Positions 16,324-23,311 of a stretch of DNA of 29,130 nucleotides are shown here, piece after piece. The stretch comes from JBBKWG01 sp037968835. Lineage in GTDB: Bacteria > Pseudomonadota > Alphaproteobacteria > Rhodobacterales > Rhodobacteraceae. Every line of letters begins with the position of its first letter. Position 1 is the stretch's first letter. A program made the position numbers and the translations under genes. The DNA lies in NCBI GenBank assembly GCA_037968835.1, contig JBBKWG010000101.1, positions 1-29,130 of the forward strand, in the 5' to 3' direction. The notes under the pieces were generated by a model. That model saw nothing but the letters and a program-made list of their open reading frames with translations. It was not told where the DNA came from and made no database searches.

Positions 16324-16370
16324 CTGATACAAAGACCGAAAAACCGGCTTTGAAGGGGAGGACATCGGCG

Positions 16371-16739
16371 ATGGGCGGACGTGTCCTGCTGATCGAGGAT
16401 GAACCGAATATCATCGAGGCGATCCGCTTCGTGCTGAGTCGCGACGGCTGGCGTGTCGATGTCCATTCTGACGGCGGCACCGCGCGTGAGGCGGTCCGCA
16501 CCCGCGCGCCCGATCTGGTGATCCTCGATGTCATGCTGCCGAACCGCTCGGGCTACGACATCCTGCACGACTTGCGCGCCGACCCCGACACCCGACTGCT
16601 GCCTGTATTGATGCTGACGGCGCGGGGTCAGAAGAAAGACCGCGAACTGGCGGAAAAGCTGGGCGCAAGCCGCTTCATGACCAAACCCTTTTCGAACGGC
16701 GAGATGCTGTCGACCGTTCGGGAATTGGCGGGCCAGTGA
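16371..16739 (+). CDS. Single-domain response regulator (CheY-like)
   Basis: A 122-residue receiver domain without an output domain. The acidic pocket is VLLIEDEPN near the N-terminus, the phospho-acceptor is D53 in LVILDVMLPN, the switch threonine is in LMLTARG and the conserved lysine is K105 in FMTKPF. It is presumably phosphorylated by the histidine kinase encoded 285 bases downstream. Because it cannot bind DNA itself it must act through protein contacts or a phosphorelay. ATG 16371 has an AAGGGGAGG ribosome site; an upstream TTG at 16350 is rejected because it would lie before that site. The stop overlaps the GTG of the next gene (GTGA). Confidence 0.93.
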   Translation: MGGRVLLIEDEPNIIEAIRFVLSRDGWRVDVHSDGGTAREAVRTRAPDLVILDVMLPNRSGYDILHDLRADPDTRLLPVLMLTARGQKKDRELAEKLGASRFMTKPFSNGEMLSTVRELAGQ

Positions 16740-17020
16740 AACGGCCGCCGCTGGAGCCCCTGTTTCTGGCGCGCCAGAGCTATCGCCGCCGTCGCCTCGG
16801 CGATGCCGCACGGTTGCTTCCCATCGTCGGCGCTGCGCTGTTTCTGCTGCCGATCCTGTGGTCGTCCTCGGCCCGCACCGGAAGCGGCGCGATTTACCTG
16901 TTTGCGGTCTGGGCCGGGCTGATCATTGCGGTGTCGCTGATCTCGCGCCGACTGGTCGACAGCGAACCCGAGGACACGCCGCCCGATCATCTCCCACCAC
17001 CCGGACCGGACGAGGGCTAG
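16736..17020 (+). CDS. Small membrane protein between response regulator and kinase
   Basis: A 94-residue protein with a basic N-terminus (SYRRRRLGDAAR), two predicted transmembrane helices (about residues 28-43 and 50-68) and a Pro/Asp/Glu-rich cytoplasmic tail. No known domain is recognised. The GTG start overlaps the stop of the response regulator and the stop lies three bases before the kinase start, so the three genes form a translationally coupled unit. Its place suggests an accessory of the symporter-kinase, but nothing in the sequence proves this. Confidence 0.75.
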   Translation: MKRPPLEPLFLARQSYRRRRLGDAARLLPIVGAALFLLPILWSSSARTGSGAIYLFAVWAGLIIAVSLISRRLVDSEPEDTPPDHLPPPGPDEG

Positions 17021-17023
17021 GCG

Positions 17024-19714
17024 GTGCTGTCGTTCAATCTTCTGGCGACGATCTGCGGACTTTACGTAGCGATCCTGTTCGCCGTGGCGTTCTGGGCCGA
17101 CAAGCGCGCCGAGCGTGGACGCGCGGGATGGATCCACTCGCCATTGGTCTACACGCTGTCGCTGTCGATCTATTGCACCGCCTGGACGTTTTACGGCGCG
17201 GTGGGCTACGCGGCCCGCTCTGGCCTCGAGTTCGTCACGATCTATCTGGGCCCGACGCTGGTGATGATCGGCTGGTGGGCGCTTTTGCGCAGGCTGGTGC
17301 GGATCGGACGCACGCAAAGGATCACCTCAATCGCCGACATGGTCTCGTCGCGCTATGGAAAATCGACGCTTCTTGGCGTGCTGGTCACGCTGCTCGCAGT
17401 CGTCGGAACTACGCCCTATATCGCGCTTCAGCTTCAGTCGGTGACACTCAGCTTCGCGGTTTTCGGACCGGAGGGGCTTCAATCCGATGGCGCGACGGAC
17501 CCCGCACGCACCGCATTGCTGGTGGCGGTCGGACTTGCGATCTTCACGATCATCTTCGGAACGCGCAATCTCGATGTGAACGAACGCCATCACGGCGTGG
17601 TCACTGCCATCGCTGTCGAAGCGGTCGTGAAACTCGTAGCACTTCTGGCAGTCGGGATATTCGTCGTCTTCATCGTGGCGGGCGGTCCGAGCGACATGCT
17701 GGCGCAGATCGACGCCTCGGCCATCGCCGAATGGCAATTGCGGCCCGAACGGTGGATGACGCTGATCTTCCTCTCGGCCGCCGCGTTCCTGTGCTTGCCG
17801 CGCATGTTTCAGGTGATGGTCGTCGAAAACGCCGACGAGCGACATCTGGCGACGGCAAGCTGGGCGTTCCCGCTTTACCTGTTCCTGATGAGTCTATTCG
17901 TGATGCCGATAGCGGTCGTCGGTCTCGATGTCCTGCCTGCGGGGTCGAACCCCGACCTTTTCGTCTTGACTTTGCCATTGGCATTCGAGCGTAACACGCT
18001 GGCGACACTCGCATTTCTCGGCGGCTTCTCGTCGGCAACCTCGATGGTGATCGTGGCTGCGATCGCGCTGTCGACGATGGTATCAAACCACATCGTCATG
18101 CCGATCTGGCTGAACGCTCGTCAGGGCGGGGCGACCGTATCCGGCGACGTCCGCAACGTCGTCATCCTGTCGCGCCGCCTGTCTATCCTCGGCGTTCTGG
18201 CGCTTGGCTATGCTTATTATCGCCTGTCCGGCGGCGGCGCGGCACTGGCGGCCATCGGCCTTGTTTCATTCACCGGCATGGCGCAGGTTCTGCCCTCGCT
18301 GATCGGCGGTGTGCTGTGGCGGGGGGCAACGCGGATCGGTGCGGCGGCAGGACTGATCGTCGGGTTTTCGGTCTGGGGGTGGACGTCGTTCCTGCCGAGT
18401 TTTGGCGAGTCCGGTATCCTTTCGCTGGCGACGTTCACCGAGGGCCCCTTCGGCATCGCGATGCTGCGCCCGCAGGCGCTTTTTGGAATCACCGGGCTCG
18501 ATCCGCTTGTCCATTCGGTCTTCTGGTCGATTTTCCTCAACACCGCCGCGTTCTGCCTGTTTTCATTGATGAGTTTCCCGACCCCGCTGGAACGCCTGCA
18601 AGGAGCCACATTCGCCAATATTTTCCGCTACTCGGAAAGCGCGCGGGGCTGGTCTGGCGGCGCAGCTGAAGCCGAGGATCTGCTGATGATGTCGCAACGC
18701 ATCATCGGTGCAACCGAAGCGCAGAGATTGTTTGAAAGCGCGGCGCTGAAACAGGGCAAGGTCGGCTATCTCCCCGACGTGACGGCGGATTTCCTCGAAC
18801 TTCTGGAACGCGAGCTGGCCGGATCGGTCGGGGCCGCGACAGCCCACGCCATGCTTGCGCAGATTACCGGCGGCGTCTCGGTCAGCGTCGAGGACTTGAT
18901 GAAGGTCGCCGACGAAGCCCAGCAAATTCTTGAATATTCCAACCAACTTGAAGCGAAGTCCGCCGAATTGGGCCGCACCGCGCTGCAGTTGCGCGAAGCC
19001 AACGAGAAGCTGATGGCGCTGTCGGTTCAAAAGGACGCGTTCCTCAGCCAGATCAGCCACGAGTTGCGCACACCGATGACGTCGATCCGCTCTTTCAGCG
19101 AAATCCTGATGGCGGGACGGCAATTGAGACCCGAGGATCAGGCGCGTTACAGCCAGATCATCCATGACGAGGCGATCCGTCTGTCCCGGCTTCTGGACGA
19201 TCTTCTGGACCTCAGCGTGCTCGAGAACGGTCAGGTGACGCTCAACTTGCGCTCCGACACTCTAGCCACGGTGCTTGACCGCGCTGTTTCTGCGACCGAG
19301 GCACCGGGCGCGGCTCCGGCCCTTAGCATCGAACGTGACCGCGTCGCCGAAAAGGTGATGCTCCACACCGACAGCGACCGGCTGGCACAGGTGTTCATCA
19401 ATCTGATCGCGAACGCGCAGAAATATTGCAACGCGCCCAATCCGGTCCTGAAGATCTCGGTGCGCGAGATCGGCGGTCGGGCCGTCGTGGACTTCATCGA
19501 CAACGGCACCGGCATCCCGAAATACGCGCACGCAGTGATTTTTGAGAAGTTTTCGCGCGTCGGCGACCAAAAGGCGGCGGGCGGCGCAGGTCTGGGACTG
19601 GCGATCTGCCGCGAGATCATGGGCCGGCTTGGCGGAACCATCGCCTATCTGCCGGGACAAAGCGGTGCCGCGTTTCGCGTGACCCTGCCGGAAAGCGTCG
19701 CCGAAGCGGCCTGA
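17024..19714 (+). CDS. Sodium/solute symporter-histidine kinase fusion (CbrA/CrbS-like)
   Basis: An 896-residue inner-membrane sensor. Residues about 1-500 form a sodium:solute symporter (SSS, PutP-like) domain of about 13 helices, including TQRITSIADMVSSRYGKS and the FSSATSMVIVAAIALSTMVSN helix. A coiled linker (about 620-665) leads to the kinase: H-box with H679 in ISHELRTPMTS, N-box FINLIANAQKYC, G1 FIDNGTGIP, F-box FEKFSRV and G2 GLGLAICREIMG. No PAS domain is obvious. Related SSS-kinases (CrbS, CbrA) control acetyl-CoA synthetase or carbon use in gammaproteobacteria. Here the gene sits within 8 kb of acsA and beside a short-chain acyl regulator, supporting an acetate or carbon-status signal. 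The start is GTG 17024, three bases after the preceding stop. Confidence 0.93.
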   Translation: MLSFNLLATICGLYVAILFAVAFWADKRAERGRAGWIHSPLVYTLSLSIYCTAWTFYGAVGYAARSGLEFVTIYLGPTLVMIGWWALLRRLVRIGRTQRITSIADMVSSRYGKSTLLGVLVTLLAVVGTTPYIALQLQSVTLSFAVFGPEGLQSDGATDPARTALLVAVGLAIFTIIFGTRNLDVNERHHGVVTAIAVEAVVKLVALLAVGIFVVFIVAGGPSDMLAQIDASAIAEWQLRPERWMTLIFLSAAAFLCLPRMFQVMVVENADERHLATASWAFPLYLFLMSLFVMPIAVVGLDVLPAGSNPDLFVLTLPLAFERNTLATLAFLGGFSSATSMVIVAAIALSTMVSNHIVMPIWLNARQGGATVSGDVRNVVILSRRLSILGVLALGYAYYRLSGGGAALAAIGLVSFTGMAQVLPSLIGGVLWRGATRIGAAAGLIVGFSVWGWTSFLPSFGESGILSLATFTEGPFGIAMLRPQALFGITGLDPLVHSVFWSIFLNTAAFCLFSLMSFPTPLERLQGATFANIFRYSESARGWSGGAAEAEDLLMMSQRIIGATEAQRLFESAALKQGKVGYLPDVTADFLELLERELAGSVGAATAHAMLAQITGGVSVSVEDLMKVADEAQQILEYSNQLEAKSAELGRTALQLREANEKLMALSVQKDAFLSQISHELRTPMTSIRSFSEILMAGRQLRPEDQARYSQIIHDEAIRLSRLLDDLLDLSVLENGQVTLNLRSDTLATVLDRAVSATEAPGAAPALSIERDRVAEKVMLHTDSDRLAQVFINLIANAQKYCNAPNPVLKISVREIGGRAVVDFIDNGTGIPKYAHAVIFEKFSRVGDQKAAGGAGLGLAICREIMGRLGGTIAYLPGQSGAAFRVTLPESVAEAA

Positions 19715-19783
19715 ACATCGGCGAAACCTTTTCGTAACCTTGGTGGCGCAATCTGCGGTGCAGGCACTTTCCGGAGAAGGTTG

Positions 19784-20860
19784 ATGGCTGGATCTGACAC
19801 GATGACGCCCCTGCGGCGGATGCTTGCCCCACGCCGACACGCGGCTGACCATGCGCCCAACGCGGTCGAACAGGCCGTGCGCACCGTGTTTCCGCGTGTG
19901 GCCGATGATTTGCTTGATCTGACGGCGGCGGTTCAGGTCGTGTCCTCGCGCCGTTCCGAACGCGACGATGTTATACAAGCGCTTGGCAACAACGATTTGA
20001 TTTTCCTGATGACGCGCAATGCGTCGCCGCCCGGTATTTGCGTGCTTGATGCCGGGCTGGTGTCGGCCCTCGTCGAGGTGCAAACCACCGGCTCCGTGTC
20101 AACCGCCACGCCTCCGGAACGTTTGGTAACGCGCACCGACTCGATCATTGTGAGCGGCGTGGTCGATCAATGGATCGCCGCAATTGGCGAGGCGGCGCAA
20201 GAGGGCGGCTTCACCCCCGCGCTTTCCATTTTCAGGTTTTTGCGCAGCCCGGCGATTATGGACAAACGTGCCACCGCGCTGACTTTGGATCCCGGCATGT
20301 TTCAAACGCTGCGAATTGCAATGTCGCTGGGTGACGGTGCCAAGGACGGAGCGTTGACATTCTATGTTCCCGATGGCGGCGACGCTGGCCAGTCGTCGAC
20401 TTCGCCGGATCGCGCCGAAGCCCTGCGCGCCCAACTAATGGACGTCCCCGCCACCATGAACGCCGTGCTTGCGCGGCTTCCCATCAAGCTCTCGCGGGTG
20501 TTGTCACTGAACGTCGGCGATGTCATTTCCGTCCCCGGTCAGGCGTTGGGCGACATTATGCTCGAGGGCAAACCGGGACAAAACATCGCCAGGGGGAAAC
20601 TCGGTCAGTTGCAGGGCGCGCGGGCAGTGCGACTGCATTCAGATGGCTCTGGCCCCGCGCCGCGTCCGACCCTTGCGGATCTTGGCGCGGCAATGCCCAA
20701 ACTGCCGCGGCTGGCGGGAATGGATGGAGTTCGCAACAGCGGCGCAGACCCGACCGCATTGCCTGAAACCGCGCCACCAGAACTGGCGTCGCCGATGCCG
20801 GAGTTGCCCGATATCGGCGATTTTTCTGACCTGCCGGAACTGCCTGCTATTGCCGACTAG
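19784..20860 (+). CDS. Orphan FliM/FliN C-terminal (SpoA) domain protein
   Basis: A 358-residue protein. Residues about 225-285 (VLARLPIKLSRVLSLNVGDVISVPGQALGDIMLEGKPGQNIARGKLG) match the SpoA/FliM-FliN surface-presentation domain of the flagellar switch and type III secretion C-ring. The N-terminal half contains a FliM-middle-domain-like stretch (about 35-200), and the C-terminal 70 residues are Pro- and Ala-rich with no known fold. No other flagellar gene is in the window. ATG 19784 is chosen with GGAG 8 bases upstream; a TTG one codon earlier is possible. It may be an alternative switch component or a regulator of motility, which is unproven. The stop codon overlaps that of the convergent gene. 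Confidence 0.7.
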   Translation: MAGSDTMTPLRRMLAPRRHAADHAPNAVEQAVRTVFPRVADDLLDLTAAVQVVSSRRSERDDVIQALGNNDLIFLMTRNASPPGICVLDAGLVSALVEVQTTGSVSTATPPERLVTRTDSIIVSGVVDQWIAAIGEAAQEGGFTPALSIFRFLRSPAIMDKRATALTLDPGMFQTLRIAMSLGDGAKDGALTFYVPDGGDAGQSSTSPDRAEALRAQLMDVPATMNAVLARLPIKLSRVLSLNVGDVISVPGQALGDIMLEGKPGQNIARGKLGQLQGARAVRLHSDGSGPAPRPTLADLGAAMPKLPRLAGMDGVRNSGADPTALPETAPPELASPMPELPDIGDFSDLPELPAIAD

Positions 20861-21291
20861 GTGTCCTGCTGACCCGCCAGCGCCTCGATCTGACCACGCA
20901 GGCCATCCAGCGCGTATCCCGCCGCCCGCGTTGCATCCAGAATGGCGTCTGCCGGACGCGCGCCAGCCATCGCAAGCGCCCAAAGCGCCGCCGATCGGGT
21001 GCCGGATGCGCAATAGGCCAGTACCGGCGCATCGACATCGGTGAGCGCAGCGCGCTGTGTCGCGACGATATCCATTGTCAGCATTCCCGGCGCGAGAGGA
21101 TTGTTGACGAAGTCGATGCCCTCGGCGGCGCAGGCTTTTGCCAGATCGTCGGATTGCAGGCCCGGCGGCACCTCGTTGTCGGGACGATTGCAGATCACCG
21201 TCCCGAATCCGGCCGATTTCAGCCCTGCGATATCTTCAGGTGCGATCTGCGGGGCCGCCGCGTACGACTCGGAGAGATACTTGAATTCCAT
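20857..21291 (-). CDS. TIGR01244/DUF442 phosphatase-like protein
   Basis: A 144-residue protein of the DUF442 family, related to dual-specificity phosphatases and rhodaneses. It has the opening YLSESYAAAPQIAPEDIAGLKSAGFGTVICNRPDNE and the active-site loop YCASGTRSAALWAL, with C94 and R99 (C-x4-R). In some bacteria this domain is fused to the metallo-beta-lactamase persulfide dioxygenase Blh, and here it closes the sulfur operon that once held that enzyme. ATG 21291 matches the usual N-terminus. A GTG at 21303 overlapping the stop of the upstream gene (GTGA) would add four residues and is the alternative. The real substrate is unknown. Confidence 0.85.
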   Translation of the reverse strand: MEFKYLSESYAAAPQIAPEDIAGLKSAGFGTVICNRPDNEVPPGLQSDDLAKACAAEGIDFVNNPLAPGMLTMDIVATQRAALTDVDAPVLAYCASGTRSAALWALAMAGARPADAILDATRAAGYALDGLRGQIEALAGQQDT

Positions 21292-21299
21292 ACCAAGTT

Positions 21300-21728
21300 T
21301 CACGCTACGGACGGATCGAGTCGGGCGCGAACCGGCGGAGCCGTCCACATCCCCAGCAGCATCGCCCCAAGAAAGACCAGTCCGCCGATGCCTCCCCAAC
21401 TCAGCGAAGCCAGCGCCGGTCCAGGGCAGAGTCCGGCCAATCCCCATCCCATCCCGAACAGAACCGACCCGACGATCAGGTTCGGCCCGAGATAGTTCAC
21501 CGGCGGCAACGGAAAATGCCCGCCTAAAGCTGGCGACGCGCGTCTTGCCGCGACGCGCCAGGCAATCGCCATCGGAATGATCGCGCCGCCCATGACGAAG
21601 GCCAGTGTCGGGTCCCAGTCACCGAAAAGATCGAGCCACCCGATAACCTTGCGGGTGTCGGTCATGCCCGAAATCAGAAGTCCGACCCCAAACAGCCCGC
21701 CCGCGAGAAATGCAGTGAAATTGCGCAT
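21300..21728 (-). CDS. DUF6691 / YeeE-type sulfur transporter, C-terminal half protein
   Basis: A 142-residue membrane protein with about four helices, corresponding to the second half of YeeE/YedE (TsuA-type) thiosulfate or sulfur-compound transporters. The conserved cysteine motif GLAGLCPGPALASL is present, and FLAGGLFGVGLLISGMTDTRKVIGWLDLFGDWDP is the family opening. ATG 21728 overlaps the stop of the upstream YeeE gene (TGATG), so the two halves are translationally coupled and probably form one transporter. The frame is open further upstream but only as a shadow of YeeE. Confidence 0.88.
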   Translation of the reverse strand: MRNFTAFLAGGLFGVGLLISGMTDTRKVIGWLDLFGDWDPTLAFVMGGAIIPMAIAWRVAARRASPALGGHFPLPPVNYLGPNLIVGSVLFGMGWGLAGLCPGPALASLSWGGIGGLVFLGAMLLGMWTAPPVRARLDPSVA

Positions 21729-22153
21729 CAGACGTCCCCCAGCAAAGCGCGGACAAGCGCCACCATGACCGCGCCCGCTGCGATGTAGATTAGCGTCGCG
21801 ACGATCCCGCGTAGGCTTAACCGCGAAATGCCGCAGACCCCGTGCCCCGACGTGCAACCGTTCGCCAGACGGGTGCCAAGCCCGACAAGAATTCCAGCCG
21901 CCGCCACGATGACGATGTTGCCCGTTATGTGCGTCGAAGCACCTCCCAGCATCAACGCCACAACGCCCGGCGCGACGATCAGCCCGATCAGAAATGTGGC
22001 CCGCTCGCGTGCTGTATCATGCGCACTGCCATCGACCAGCGCGCCCAGAATACCCGAGGCACCCATGACGCGACCGTTGACCAGCAGATACATCGCGCCC
22101 GCCGATCCAATCAGCGCCCCGCCGATCAGACCCATGATCCAATCCTGTTCCAT
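21728..22153 (-). CDS. YeeE/YedE family sulfur transporter, N-terminal half protein
   Basis: A 141-residue membrane protein with about four helices and the conserved motif GLGTRLANGCTSGHGVCGISRLSLRG. Its cysteines relay sulfur or thiosulfate in characterised YeeE proteins. Together with the DUF6691 gene it rebuilds a full YeeE-type channel. A GGTGAAGGA ribosome site precedes ATG 22153. The gene lies 96 bases after the truncated persulfide dioxygenase remnant and faces an ArsR regulator, the usual order of a BigR-type sulfide/persulfide operon. Confidence 0.9.
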   Translation of the reverse strand: MEQDWIMGLIGGALIGSAGAMYLLVNGRVMGASGILGALVDGSAHDTARERATFLIGLIVAPGVVALMLGGASTHITGNIVIVAAAGILVGLGTRLANGCTSGHGVCGISRLSLRGIVATLIYIAAGAVMVALVRALLGDV

Positions 22154-22249
22154 TCCTTCACCCTTATTCTGTGTCGCGTTTCAAAATCTGTTGATCAATA
22201 CCGAAAAGAACGCCGTCCCACTCGGGCTTCTTGCCGGCGCTTCCCGCGC

Positions 22250-22444
22250 TCAGACATCCTTCGGGCCCTTGGATTCGACACAGGCGATGGTGTCACCGAG
22301 GGATCGAGTGCGGATGCGCCCGCAGGCGTAGTCAAAAGCCCGAACTGGGTCTATAATGGCGCGTGTCGAGCCGGTCCCTTTACAGACCAGATGCGAGATT
22401 GTTTTTGTAGCTTCATCGAAGAAAGCTTTGACGAAAGGTTTCAT
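22250..22444 (-). pseudogene. Truncated MBL-fold persulfide dioxygenase (Blh-like) remnant
   Basis: A 64-codon frame starting MKPFVKAFFDEATKTISHLV and continuing with AIIDPVRAFDYACGRI. This matches, from memory, the first 60 or so residues of the MBL-fold hydrolases (Blh/ETHE1-like persulfide dioxygenases, usually 280 residues or more), which read FFDEATNTISYVV...AIIDSVLDYD..AGR. It then stops at TGA 22250-22252, well before the metal-binding HxHxDH would appear, and only 96 bases remain before the next gene. The start codon and the position facing ArsR are those of the first gene of the operon. The most economical reading is an internal deletion that removed most of the gene; a retained short peptide is less likely. 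Confidence 0.7.
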
Positions 22445-22465
22445 TGCGACCTCGTTTGAAGATAC

Positions 22466-22521
22466 ATTAAATGGCGTGGTTAATACATTTCAACTTTAAT
22501 ATATATTGAGTCCTTAAAGGA
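22466..22521. promoter_or_regulatory. Candidate operator/promoter region of the ArsR-controlled sulfur operon
   Basis: The 86-base divergent gap is strongly AT-rich compared with its surroundings. It holds an inverted repeat ATTAA (22466-22470) / TTAAT (22480-22484), a perfect palindrome AATATATATT (22498-22507) and a perfect palindrome TCCTTAAAGGA (22511-22521). The right arm of the last contains the AAGGA ribosome site of the arsR gene. BigR/SqrR repressors bind AT-rich imperfect palindromes at such places; which of these is the operator cannot be decided by eye. Confidence 0.45.
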
Positions 22522-22530
22522 CATCTGACC

Positions 22531-22860
22531 ATGAAAGACATTGAAGAACGATTTCAGGATGGCATGGCCGAAGCCGCCACGGAAGCCGCGATTTATTTGC
22601 GAGCATTATCAAATCCGTCGCGTCTGCGGTTGTTGTGTGAACTTGTGAATGGTGAAAAAAGCGTCGGTGAACTGGAAGCGGCGTTGGGGCTCGGTCAGGC
22701 TTACGTGTCCCAACAATTGGCCCGTTTGCGCGGCGAGGGCCTTGTCGCCGCCGTGCGCGAAGGGCGAATCGTTCGCTATCATTTGTGCGACCCACGGGTG
22801 ACGCCGGTGCTTGTGGTCCTCTACGAGCAGTTTTGTGCGCCCAAAACAGCAGCAGTATAA
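22531..22860 (+). CDS. BigR/SqrR-type ArsR family persulfide-responsive repressor
   Basis: A 109-residue winged-helix repressor (ALSNPSRLRLLCELVNGEKSVGELEAALGLGQAYVSQQLARLRGEGLV). Cysteines are at residues 36, 86 and 102. C36 and C102 are 66 residues apart, the same spacing as C41 and C107 of Rhodobacter capsulatus SqrR, which join through a polysulfide bridge on exposure to reactive sulfur. C86 is extra. It faces the sulfur transporter operon across an AT-rich, palindrome-bearing gap, the standard arrangement for autoregulated BigR systems. ATG 22531 has an AAGGA ribosome site. Confidence 0.9.
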   Translation: MKDIEERFQDGMAEAATEAAIYLRALSNPSRLRLLCELVNGEKSVGELEAALGLGQAYVSQQLARLRGEGLVAAVREGRIVRYHLCDPRVTPVLVVLYEQFCAPKTAAV

Positions 22861-22973
22861 GCTGTTTTCTGCCGAGCGATTACACTTTTTCGGCTTCGGC
22901 CCCCACTTTTGACTTGTGTCACGCCGACGTCGTTAAGGGTGTGTTAGTTTTAAGGCCACCAAAAAGACGCGAG

Positions 22974-22993
22974 CCCAGTAGGGTTCCGCTGGG
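22974..22993 (+). other. Leader hairpin touching the ribosome site of the small unknown gene
   Basis: CCCAG (22974-22978) and CTGGG (22989-22993) can pair over a 10-base loop. The right arm overlaps the first three G of the GGGAGG ribosome site (22991-22996) before ATG 23001. The stem is short, so an effect on translation is only a possibility. Confidence 0.3.
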
Positions 22994-23000
22994 AGGAAAA

Positions 23001-23216
23001 ATGAAACATCTCAAAACTGACCATAGTGCTGGTTCCGATGATGTTGATCGAATTGTTGCTGCTCTGATTGCTGATCCAACGCGTGCCGACGACATCAAGG
23101 AAATGTTGCGTCGCAAAATCCTCGCCCCCGATGCAGTGCGCGTTGTGCTGCCGTTCCGCCCCCGGCAGCTTGTCGAAGATGACGCGGACGAACTTTGGGA
23201 CAACGTTCCAGTCTGA
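23001..23216 (+). CDS. Small hypothetical protein, 71 residues
   Basis: ATG 23001, with a strong GGGAGG ribosome site, gives MKHLKTDHSAGSDDVDRIVAALIADPTRADDIKEMLRRKILAPDAVRVVLPFRPRQLVEDDADELWDNVPV. The composition is acidic at the end, with one likely helical region (about 14-42) and no signal peptide or membrane segment. I do not recognise the family. It lies 140 bases after arsR on the same strand and 95 bases before the FadB-like gene. Good codon use and the strong ribosome site support a real gene. Confidence 0.65.
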   Translation: MKHLKTDHSAGSDDVDRIVAALIADPTRADDIKEMLRRKILAPDAVRVVLPFRPRQLVEDDADELWDNVPV

Positions 23217-23311
23217 TTTCTATGGCGTGTTGAGCCCTTGGTAAGCCACGGCCCTTGAGTTTCGCCCGTGAAGGCGTAGAAAACCTCATGGGCCGGGCAG
23301 ACAGGTTGGAC

